This document shows positions 57,897 through 64,000 of a stretch of 64,000 nt of DNA, one piece after another. Position 1 is the stretch's first letter. The number at the start of each line of letters is the position of its first letter. The translations under genes and the position numbers were made by a program. The notes under the pieces were generated by a model. The model saw only the letters and a program-made list of their open reading frames with translations. It was not told where the DNA came from and did no database searches. The stretch spans positions 5,931,546 through 5,995,545 of the forward strand of contig NZ_CP036269.1 in the NCBI RefSeq assembly GCF_007744675.1. Direction: 5' to 3'. The stretch comes from Gimesia alba (GTDB lineage Bacteria; Planctomycetota; Planctomycetia; Planctomycetales; Planctomycetaceae).

Positions 57897-58571
57897 ATGA
57901 TTTCAGTCGATTACTCTTGTAATAAACACGGTTGCACTAATCGCTGTCCTGAAGAATATAGTGGTTGTCCAGAATGCGGAGCTCATTTCTGCCAGGACTG
58001 TGCGTTAGAGTTTGAGATGATCTGCTCTTGCGGGGGAGAGTTACAGCAAGATGAATACTTTAAAGTTTGCTGTCCCGATAAATTACCCGTAGAAGTCGTG
58101 CAATACAAAACATTGAAGGAACGGCTGAAAGCGCTCAATGAAATCCGACCGCGCTATAATTTCATCGAAGCTGAGTACAACAATTACAAGAGCATCATTA
58201 TCAACTGTGAGCGAGAAGCAAGAGCGAACAGAACTGAAGTCCAAGACAATGAAGGTTATTATCTGTTAACCAGAGCGCCTCTCAAGTATTTTTATCCAAA
58301 TGAAGTAGTAACGAACCTCATCAACCATGCAGTCCCTTCCAATGTAGATCAGCTTCTCAGCGTGCTCACTGATGAACTTTACATGCAAGAACTCCTCGAG
58401 CAGATAGATAACGCTCCTCGTACTGATGAGGAATGGGAAGAGTTAAAATCCCGTTGGAAAATATATTCATTGATTGTAGGTACATGGATCCCGCACGATG
58501 GTGAAGAAAAATGTTTTTATAGCTATCGCGACAGCATCGAATTAATACGCAAGCATCTTCACCGAGAATAA
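57897..58571 (+). CDS. Cys-rich N-terminal protein of unknown function
   Basis: 224 residues. The first ~60 are packed with Cys: CNKHGCTNRC, then CPECGAHFCQDCALEF, then MICSCGG, and CC. These are at least three CxxC-type pairs, which look like a RING/treble-clef or B-box-like zinc module (two zinc sites). The remaining ~160 residues are helical and polar, with no motif I know. Codon use and base content look more AT-rich than the neighbours. A very good ribosome site (AGGAGA) precedes the ATG. It is a single-gene unit just after tRNA-Gln, the usual site for acquired genes, but no integrase is present. Function unknown. Confidence 0.75.
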   Translation: MISVDYSCNKHGCTNRCPEEYSGCPECGAHFCQDCALEFEMICSCGGELQQDEYFKVCCPDKLPVEVVQYKTLKERLKALNEIRPRYNFIEAEYNNYKSIIINCEREARANRTEVQDNEGYYLLTRAPLKYFYPNEVVTNLINHAVPSNVDQLLSVLTDELYMQELLEQIDNAPRTDEEWEELKSRWKIYSLIVGTWIPHDGEEKCFYSYRDSIELIRKHLHRE

Positions 58572-58602
58572 ACTCAATTCCCTTTTTCCGACTCACCAAT
58601 TC

Positions 58603-58836
58603 TCACCGTTGCTGTGAAAGAATAATCAGTTTCCACTGAATCGGCCCCAGGTCTTCGGCGTGCTGGTGGTGGTTCTGGGGCGGGAACGGATTATTCTTGT
58701 TCGAAGCGATCTCGTCTCCACACGCTTTGCAGCGGTAGATGCCGGAGTGCGGGCAGTTCTCACCCGGATTGTGCAGCGTGTCGAACTCTGGATGGTCTGC
58801 CTTTTCGAGGTACTCACTATATTTATAAAGCGCCAT
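58603..58836 (-). CDS. Small zinc-ribbon-like protein ('protein L' type)
   Basis: 77 residues from the ATG at 58836, with GGGAG five bases upstream. It begins MALYKYSEYLEK, then HNPGENCPHSGIYRCKACG, PFPPQNHHQH and a closing GPIQWKLI. This pattern (YRCxxCG, PPQNHHQH) matches the small protein called 'protein L' in many Gram-negative genomes. Cys and His residues suggest a zinc site. Function unknown. It lies on the strand opposite to the Cys-rich gene and ends 31 bases from it. Confidence 0.85.
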   Translation of the reverse strand: MALYKYSEYLEKADHPEFDTLHNPGENCPHSGIYRCKACGDEIASNKNNPFPPQNHHQHAEDLGPIQWKLIILSQQR

Positions 58837-59252
58837 GTGAACTCCCTCTCCCTGAAAAATATGAAAAGTGATTTGTGCAGGCGATTCTGCCGACACGTTG
58901 ATCAGATCGGAAAGTTGATCATCGTCTTTACTTTAGCTTAACTATCAAGATCAACTCTTCAATATTAATCTTCCACAAAATGGGATTCTTGCGGTCCGCA
59001 AGAACGAACGAGAGAAATCGGTTGCATTCGGGACCATCCGATCCCGGATCGAATTTTCGTGTACTTTCGTGTTTTTCGTGGTAGTAAAAAACGGTCTCTT
59101 GTGTCACTGTTGGCTTATCAACACAGAATAAGAAACAGATGGCTTTTCCGAGTCCTTGATTGACAACCCTGAATTCATCGTTGATGATAGAGGATTCAAA
59201 CGTTTGTCTTTCTCAATAATAAATCGACCTCTTTTGGTGCAGAGTCTCTTCT
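58837..59252. other. Intergenic region with palindromes and a dispersed repeat
   Basis: 416 bases without a gene. It holds a perfect 19-base odd palindrome TTCTTGCGG-T-CCGCAAGAA (58986-59004), a second palindrome CGATCC-C-GGATCG (59039-59051), and one copy of the TTCGTG repeat (59054-59092). The promoter of the sulfatase gene should lie in the last 150 bases but is not clear. Confidence 0.6.
59054..59092. repeat. Dispersed 'TTTCGTG...TTCGTGGTAG' repeat, copy 1
   Basis: The fullest copy of a short intergenic repeat with three TTTTCGTG-like words followed by GTGGTAGTAAAAAA. A near-identical copy is at 61744-61780 and a shorter one at 60794-60815. Confidence 0.7.
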
Positions 59253-60788
59253 ATGAATCGAATTGTGATTGCGTTCTCACTTGTGGCTTTGATGTTGTTC
59301 AGTCAAGGACCTCTCCTCAAGGCGGCTGAGCAACAGCCGAACATTTTGTGGATCATTGCCGAAGACATGGGACCGGAACTAGGCTGTTACGGTACTCCCG
59401 AAGTGAAAACGCCCACGCTGGACCGCCTCGCTAAGAACGGCATGCTGTTTCAGAATGCATTCACCGTCACGCCCGTCTGTTCCACCAGCCGTTCTTCATT
59501 TATGACAGGCATGTACGCCATGTCGATCGATGCGCACAATCATCGTTCGCATCGCGAAGGAACCAATCCGCTGCCGGAGGGCGTTCGCGTCATCACCGAC
59601 TGGCTGCGTCCCGCCGGTTACACGACGGGTAATATTAAAACTCTGACCACTGATCGCAAGCTGGCCAAGTTCTATAAAGGAACCGGCAAGACTGACTGGA
59701 ATTTCACGTATCCCAAAGGCAAACAACCGTTCGACGTGAAGAACTGGGATGACCTGAAGAATCAGCAGCCGTTTTATGCCCAGATTAATTTTTCAGAAAC
59801 CCATCGTGGCGGTGCCTGGAATACGTCGCACGATCATATCGGCTATCAGGCCGACCCCGCTAAGGTGAAGATTCCCCCTTACTACCCTGACCATCCTGTC
59901 ACGCGCGGAGTGTGGGCACAATATCTAAACGCTGTAATGGCCGTTGACAAAAAAGTGGCTTTCATTCTGGATCTGTTGAAGCGAGACAAACTCGATAAAA
60001 ACACGATCGTGATTTTCCTCGGCGATCACGGCCGTGCGATGCCTCGCGGAAAACAGTGGCCGTACGATAGTGGCCTGCATATCCCCCTCATCATTTACTG
60101 GCCTGAAGGAAACGATACGCTCCCTGCCCCCGCACATTACACGCGCGGCGAAAAAAGCGAACAGTTGATTTCCTCAATTGACTTGAGCGCAACGACACTC
60201 GCCTTAGCAGGCGTTACAAAGCCAGAGAAAATGCAGGGACAGGTCTTTCTGGGAACACAAGCCGAGCCGCCCCGCACGTATGTGTTTGGCGGACGCGACC
60301 GTGGCGACGAAACCGTGTTTCACATTCGCACGGTGCGCGACAAACGCTTTCGTTACCTGCGCAACAAATATCCGGAACACCCCTTCCTGCAGATCAATCG
60401 TTACAAGGAAACGCAGTATCCCATTATCGGCCTGCTACGCCATTTGCACGCCGAGGGCAAACTGACCGGCCCACCATTAGCACTGATGGCAAAAAGCCGC
60501 CCCAAAGAAGAACTTTACGATTTACAGAACGATCCCTGGGAAATTAACAACCTCGCAGAAGATCCCCAATCTCAAGAGACGAAACAACGACTAGCGTCGG
60601 CGTTGGATCAGTGGATGGAAGAAATCGACGACAAAGGTCGAATTCCCGAAGATCCTTCCATCCCCAAATTCTGGGACGAACGTTCCATACGCGTTTATTC
60701 AAAACGATTGCAGGAACGCCCGAAAGACTGGTTCCTCACCAATCCCGCACTGGGGCCTTATAAAGTGGAAAGCAACAAATCTGAATAG
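59253..60788 (+). CDS. Exported sulfatase with unusual CSTSR motif
   Basis: 511 residues with signal peptide (MNRIVIAFSLVALMLFSQG, cleavage near LKAAE). The fold is that of heparan-N-sulfatase-like arylsulfatases: IIAEDMGPELGCYG, a metal-binding FLGDHGRAMPRGKQWPYDSG block, and EELYDLQNDPWEINNLAED at the end. The formylglycine motif is CSTSR (Cys76): the Pro of CxPxR is replaced by Thr, while Cys and Arg stay. Whether the formylglycine-forming enzyme still accepts it is open, though the same change is seen in other planctomycete-type members as far as I recall. Likely periplasmic; substrate unknown. Confidence 0.92.
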   Translation: MNRIVIAFSLVALMLFSQGPLLKAAEQQPNILWIIAEDMGPELGCYGTPEVKTPTLDRLAKNGMLFQNAFTVTPVCSTSRSSFMTGMYAMSIDAHNHRSHREGTNPLPEGVRVITDWLRPAGYTTGNIKTLTTDRKLAKFYKGTGKTDWNFTYPKGKQPFDVKNWDDLKNQQPFYAQINFSETHRGGAWNTSHDHIGYQADPAKVKIPPYYPDHPVTRGVWAQYLNAVMAVDKKVAFILDLLKRDKLDKNTIVIFLGDHGRAMPRGKQWPYDSGLHIPLIIYWPEGNDTLPAPAHYTRGEKSEQLISSIDLSATTLALAGVTKPEKMQGQVFLGTQAEPPRTYVFGGRDRGDETVFHIRTVRDKRFRYLRNKYPEHPFLQINRYKETQYPIIGLLRHLHAEGKLTGPPLALMAKSRPKEELYDLQNDPWEINNLAEDPQSQETKQRLASALDQWMEEIDDKGRIPEDPSIPKFWDERSIRVYSKRLQERPKDWFLTNPALGPYKVESNKSE

Positions 60789-60793
60789 ATTCG

Positions 60794-60815
60794 CTTGTTT
60801 TCGTGGTAGTCAAAA
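60794..60815. repeat. Dispersed TTCGTGGTAG repeat, short copy
   Basis: TTGTTTTCGTGGTAGTCAAAA matches the right-hand half of the repeat at 59054 and 61744. It lies a few bases after the sulfatase stop. Confidence 0.55.
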
Positions 60816-60849
60816 TCGATGAAGCAGACCGCCTTCTCCGCCTGTTTAC

Positions 60850-61137
60850 TTATAGCAAATCTTCCCACTGTCTGGCGCCGTGTAGAATGCGGAGTATCTG
60901 GATTCCATTTTCGATCGGTTCGTAAAAAATGAGGTAGTTCCCAATCGGAAAACAACGAAGACCCTTTCGAAATTTGTCGTGTTTAGAGCCCAGCCCGGGA
61001 TGTACAACCAGTTTTTGTAGCATCTCATTAATTCGCAGGATAAGCTGATCGGCGGCATTCGGATCGTGCTCAGCTATATAAGCCCAGATACTCAGGGCAT
61101 CTTCATTGGCTTGACGCGTGCGTATGATCCGCGGCAT
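60850..61137 (-). CDS. RelE/ParE-type toxin
   Basis: 95 residues of the ParE/RelE fold: IWAYIAEHDPNAADQLILRINEML, then HPGLGSKHDKF, LRCFPIGNYLIFYEP and ILRILHGARQWEDLL, all typical for ParE, which poisons DNA gyrase in characterised members. Its ATG overlaps the antitoxin stop by one base (TAATG), so the two are translationally coupled. The two-gene unit is complete and compact. Confidence 0.9.
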   Translation of the reverse strand: MPRIIRTRQANEDALSIWAYIAEHDPNAADQLILRINEMLQKLVVHPGLGSKHDKFRKGLRCFPIGNYLIFYEPIENGIQILRILHGARQWEDLL

Positions 61138-61394
61138 TACTTAGTCTTTGTTTCATGGCGGGCGTGTGCTTGTTTGAGAATATCTTCCACATCCCATTCT
61201 GCGAGGTCACCGGCGTCAGCCTGATCAAAGCCGATCTGGAGCTCGCGACGCAATTCGGCATCCACCCACTGTCGAAAATTCTCCTGGGAGATCAAGACAT
61301 AGCTCTTTTGTGTCTGATCATCCTCAATTTTGAGAGGACGGTCAGGCTGCTGGTGTAATGCCTGTCGCATTTCTTCAGTGATTTTGGGAGCCAT
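61137..61394 (-). CDS. Antitoxin partner of the ParE-type toxin
   Basis: 85 residues from the ATG at 61394; an upstream in-frame start at 61466 would add 24 unlikely hydrophobic residues. The first part (KITEEMRQALHQQPDRPLKI) and YVLISQENFRQWVDAEL resemble small antitoxins of the Phd-like group common in planctomycetes. The C-terminus IGFDQADAGDLAEWDVEDIL resembles the toxin-binding tail of ParD proteins. It should bind the toxin and its own promoter. Confidence 0.75.
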   Translation of the reverse strand: MAPKITEEMRQALHQQPDRPLKIEDDQTQKSYVLISQENFRQWVDAELRRELQIGFDQADAGDLAEWDVEDILKQAHARHETKTK

Positions 61395-61627
61395 AATCGC
61401 GTCTTTTACCCAAAAAAGGAACCTGAAATAAAAAGAATATAAACAGGGCACTAAAGCACGACCCATTCATATTAATTATAACACCACCAAATCCTCTGGG
61501 CTACAGTGAACTTGCTTGACGCAAACAAAGATTCTAGTCATCGCTCATTATTGCCTGCCCGCCTGCCCCATCAAAAACATTCGTGCGTTTTCCCTGTTCC
61601 CTTTACCAGAATAATACAAATTTGAAC

Positions 61628-61659
61628 CCCGCCAGGCGGGTTGGCACATAGGCCAACCC
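61628..61659. repeat. Two overlapping perfect hairpins
   Basis: CCCGCC-A-GGCGGG (61628-61640) and GGGTTGGC-acatag-GCCAACCC (61638-61659) are both perfect and share the three G at 61638-61640, so they cannot form together. Probably an intergenic structured repeat; no T tract follows. Confidence 0.6.
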
Positions 61660-61743
61660 CTACGCCGGAATGGGGGATATTACTCTGATTTCGTTCGCAT
61701 TACCTGACAGTTTCCTGTTGCCTGCAGCAATCCCATAGTACGC

Positions 61744-61780
61744 TTTTCGTGTGCTTTCGTGATTTTCGTGGTAGAAAAAA
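61744..61780. repeat. Dispersed 'TTTCGTG...TTCGTGGTAG' repeat, copy 2
   Basis: TTTTCGTGTGCTTTCGTG followed by ATTTTCGTGGTAGAAAAAAA, nearly identical to the copy at 59054-59092, ending shortly before the next gene's 3' end. Confidence 0.7.
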
Positions 61781-61830
61781 ATGGAATAGATTACGGAAGC
61801 GCGAAATTCATGAGTAACTCTGGAACATAC

Positions 61831-62967
61831 TCAGTTCGCAGATCGTTTCAGTGTGCCGCGGGGTGTGATTTTTGCAGCGGGGCCGAGGGGGCGTTCTTCC
61901 TGATGCGGGAACGCACGGATCGTGGTGACGATCTGCTTCTGCTGTTCGAACTGTTTGCCGCTGGCAAGTTTGACGGTCGTTTCCAGAAAGCGTTCAATTT
62001 TTGATTCCAGAGGCAAGCCGGTTTTACGGTCAATCATGCAGGTGCCGAACGATTTGCCGCCACGAATGTAGAGTTGCACTGACTTACCGTTCTGATTGAT
62101 CGGACTGCTGATCTTGGAAGCCGCGATATCGCCGGCAATATTGATCGTCGCGATCTTGTCGTTCAGCTCGCGGAGTGTGTATTCAGTTTTGAGCGTCATT
62201 GGAATCGGCTGCGTCAGGCGACGGGTTTTCGTCCAGGTCTCGCCCACACGAATCGCACCCCCTTTGTGGTGCTCGTCAATGTTGTAAGGCAGGAGCCCAA
62301 TGCTGTCATCGATGAAATTGGCCACGCCGTCATCGCCCGACGATTCGGAAATTTTAGCCAGCACCGTTTCCCGCTGACTGGCGGGAGTGTTCTGCAGGCA
62401 GCGTTTGAGAAAATCATCAAAGCCGACCAGCTCGACAATTTTATTATCCGCGCCGATCCAGAAAGAAAATCCGTTGTCGACCAGCCGCTGATAAGCCTGC
62501 ACTTCAGGGGGAACCGGGCCGCTCGTGCGGTTCGAATCGTAGTTGACGCGCTCCCCGGCGATATCGTGCGAATATTTGACGCCGGTATAACGCACCTTGA
62601 ATCGTTTGCGGCCGTCATCGCGAAGCTCTTCCACCGTCAGAGCCAGAATCAGTTCCAGCTTCGATTTGCTGTTCACAATTCCCGCTGCGGAAGCCTGCGA
62701 CAATGTCTGTTCTACGGTTTTGATCATCGGAAACCGCTGATTGACGGCCAGATTGAGTTCCAGTACTTCCACTTTTTCATCACGCAACGAAGCATTCTGC
62801 ACTTCGATCGGCGTCTGCAGTGGTTTCGCGGCCGTCGTTGTTTCGGGGGGCGCTTTACTCTCCACTTCCGTCGGTTTTTCGTTTTGTTTTTTGCTCCAGT
62901 ATGACCAGCCGGTCCCGGCGAGAATCACAATTCCCAACATCCAGCTGATATAACGCTTGCCCTGCAT
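61831..62967 (-). CDS. Membrane-anchored protein of unknown function (DUF6263-like)
   Basis: 378 residues. A membrane helix at about 5-25 (RYISWMLGIVILAGTGWSYW) is followed by a Pro/Thr/Glu-rich linker (about 26-58) and a beta-rich domain (about 65-370): LELNLAVNQRFPMIKTVEQTL, VEELRDDGRKRFKVRYTGVKY, IRVGETWTKTRRL and DRKTGLPLESKIERF. This layout fits the DUF6263-type beta-sandwich proteins, but that label is a recollection. It faces the periplasm. The next gene (plus strand) diverges 146 bases away. Confidence 0.75.
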   Translation of the reverse strand: MQGKRYISWMLGIVILAGTGWSYWSKKQNEKPTEVESKAPPETTTAAKPLQTPIEVQNASLRDEKVEVLELNLAVNQRFPMIKTVEQTLSQASAAGIVNSKSKLELILALTVEELRDDGRKRFKVRYTGVKYSHDIAGERVNYDSNRTSGPVPPEVQAYQRLVDNGFSFWIGADNKIVELVGFDDFLKRCLQNTPASQRETVLAKISESSGDDGVANFIDDSIGLLPYNIDEHHKGGAIRVGETWTKTRRLTQPIPMTLKTEYTLRELNDKIATINIAGDIAASKISSPINQNGKSVQLYIRGGKSFGTCMIDRKTGLPLESKIERFLETTVKLASGKQFEQQKQIVTTIRAFPHQEERPLGPAAKITPRGTLKRSAN

Positions 62968-63113
62968 GGCGACTTGGCCCAGAATAGATAAAGAAAACTA
63001 ACGAATAGAGGTCTGGTGAAACTTTTGAGATGCAAAAGTTATCAGCAATAGTGATTTAGTGAAAGACGAATTCGGCCTTGATACGCCGATTCTTTGTTCC
63101 ACAGGGGGATCCG

Positions 63114-64000
63114 ATGCGAACCGTATTTCAGGTGTTTCTGTCAGTTTTATGTTTGATGTCTCACTTCCAGAGCGAAGCAGCCGCTGAGGATGTCAAAAAA
63201 GCGACGCATCCTAATATTGTCTTTCTGCTCAGCGACGACCAGCGGCCCGATACGATCGGAGCACTGGGTAACAAGATCATCAAAACGCCGAATTTAGATC
63301 AACTGGTCAAACAAGGAACCAGTTTCACGCGGGCCGTCTGTGCGAATCCGATCTGTACGCCCAGCCGGGCTGAGATCATGACCGGCGTGAGCGGCTTTCA
63401 CAATGGCTCCCTGGATTTCGGCAAACCGATTAAACCAGAACTGACGACCTGGTCTCAGGCGATGCATAACGCGGGCTACAACTCCTGGTATGTGGGCAAA
63501 TGGCACAACGATGGTAAACCCGTGATGCGGGGTTACGATGAAACGCTGGGACTCTTCACGGGCGGCGGTGGTCGCTGGGCTGTTCCCTCTTATGATGGTA
63601 ACGGCTTGCTTGTCACCGGTTATCGTGGCTGGATCTTTCAGGATGACGAGCGAAACATGTTTCCTCAGAAAGGGGTCGGCCTGTCTTCCAATATCAGCGA
63701 GCATTTTGCGGACGCCGCAATTGAATTCATCGAACGCAAACATGAAAAACCATACTTCCTGCATGTTTGCTTCACGGCACCCCACGATCCGCTGCTGATG
63801 CCGATTGGCTATGAGCAGTATTACGATCCGAACAAAATACCGGTCCCTGTGAACTTTCAGCCCGAGCATCCCTTTGAGCATGGGAACAAGTATGGTCGCG
63901 ATGAAAAACTGCTTCCCTGGCCGCGGACGAAACAGATCGTGCAGAACGATTTATCCCTGTATTACTCGGTCGTTTCACATCTGGATGCCCAGGTGGGTCG
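63114..64000 (+). CDS. Exported sulfatase, N-terminal part (cut by window end)
   Basis: About 295 residues from the ATG at 63114, after the ribosome site GGGGGA; the frame stays open to the window end. Signal peptide MRTVFQVFLSVLCLMSHFQS, cleavage near EAAAE. NIVFLLSDDQRPDTIGALG is the metal-binding start of the fold; the formylglycine motif is CTPSR (Cys81), followed by GYNSWYVGKWHND. SAPHDP-type FTAPHDPLLMP is the substrate/metal block. Same motif class as the sulfatase at 13538, but exported. Substrate unknown. Confidence 0.93.
   Translation, partial: MRTVFQVFLSVLCLMSHFQSEAAAEDVKKATHPNIVFLLSDDQRPDTIGALGNKIIKTPNLDQLVKQGTSFTRAVCANPICTPSRAEIMTGVSGFHNGSLDFGKPIKPELTTWSQAMHNAGYNSWYVGKWHNDGKPVMRGYDETLGLFTGGGGRWAVPSYDGNGLLVTGYRGWIFQDDERNMFPQKGVGLSSNISEHFADAAIEFIERKHEKPYFLHVCFTAPHDPLLMPIGYEQYYDPNKIPVPVNFQPEHPFEHGNKYGRDEKLLPWPRTKQIVQNDLSLYYSVVSHLDAQVG

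Larger units (their letters stand above)
61395..61830. other. Intergenic region with hairpins and a dispersed repeat
   Basis: 436 bases without a gene, between the TA operon start and the 3' end of the next gene. It contains the overlapping hairpins at 61628-61659 and the TTCGTG repeat at 61744-61780; the TA promoter must lie near 61400-61470. Confidence 0.55.

Noticed and set aside
62266-62904. A 212-codon plus-strand open frame
   Set aside because: Antisense shadow of the membrane-anchored protein gene at 61831-62967; composition is rich in Arg, Phe and His without any domain.
1-64000. CRISPR arrays, insertion sequences, prophage or integrase genes
   Set aside because: No regularly spaced repeats, transposase or integrase motifs were found on either strand.

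Overview
The window looks like a chromosomal segment of a planctomycete, most like the Gimesia/Planctomyces group. The signs are family content and architecture rather than a database match: six formylglycine-type sulfatases in 64 kb, ThuA and DUF1080 proteins, a tandem-duplicated UvrA, a SpoVG with an inserted zinc ribbon, FG-GAP and TPR secreted proteins, and partner-switching regulators. No phage, CRISPR array, IS transposase or integrase is visible.

Layout. 0-7.1 kb: the end of a plus-strand sulfatase, then a minus-strand operon of two exported sulfatases and a three-domain exported enzyme (beta-sandwich, SMP-30-like propeller, serine beta-lactamase/esterase fold). 7.3-10.4 kb: a large membrane-anchored TPR protein. 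10.7-18.3 kb: a region bracketed by an intact tRNA-Asn (18240-18312) and two pieces of a second, broken tRNA-Asn copy (10752-10836 and 13385-13476). An ECF sigma/anti-sigma pair lies between the two pieces. A cytoplasmic-type sulfatase and a one-polypeptide tripartite tricarboxylate transporter lie between the second piece and the intact tRNA. 18.4-19.5 kb: an RsbW-like kinase and a STAS anti-anti-sigma factor. 20.2-27.6 kb: a secreted unknown, a DDAH/amidinotransferase-like enzyme, an M3 oligopeptidase, metX-metW, and a lone ParA. 27.6-31.6 kb: an OYE-type oxidoreductase, an SDR, a ThuA protein and a DUF1080 lipoprotein. 32.3-41.7 kb: spoVG-ispE, a double UvrA with an extra C-terminal domain, and a small acidic-tailed protein. 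41.9-49.8 kb: a DUF368 transporter, an FG-GAP protein, SppA, a secreted unknown and an aspartate aminotransferase. 49.8-54.7 kb: a 1608-residue outer-surface protein with an inverse-autotransporter-like barrel and a beta-helix passenger. 55-58.8 kb: two TPR proteins, tRNA-Gln, and two Cys-rich small proteins. 59-64 kb: two more sulfatases, a ParE-type toxin-antitoxin pair, and a membrane-anchored unknown.

Functional reading (inference): the cell appears specialised in breaking down sulfated polysaccharides. Exported sulfatases and hydrolases work in the periplasm, a carboxylate-type transporter takes up products, and ThuA/DUF1080/lactonase-like proteins process sugars. Regulation runs through ECF sigma factors and partner switching. 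The housekeeping genes (uvrA, ispE, metXW, aspartate aminotransferase, sppA) are complete. The strongest candidates for something new are the TctA-TctC-TctB fusion, SpoVG with a zinc ribbon, the extra domain on the double UvrA, the planctomycete inverse-autotransporter-like protein, the split tRNA-Asn copy around a sigma-factor module, and a shared C-terminal FG motif on two otherwise unrelated proteins.
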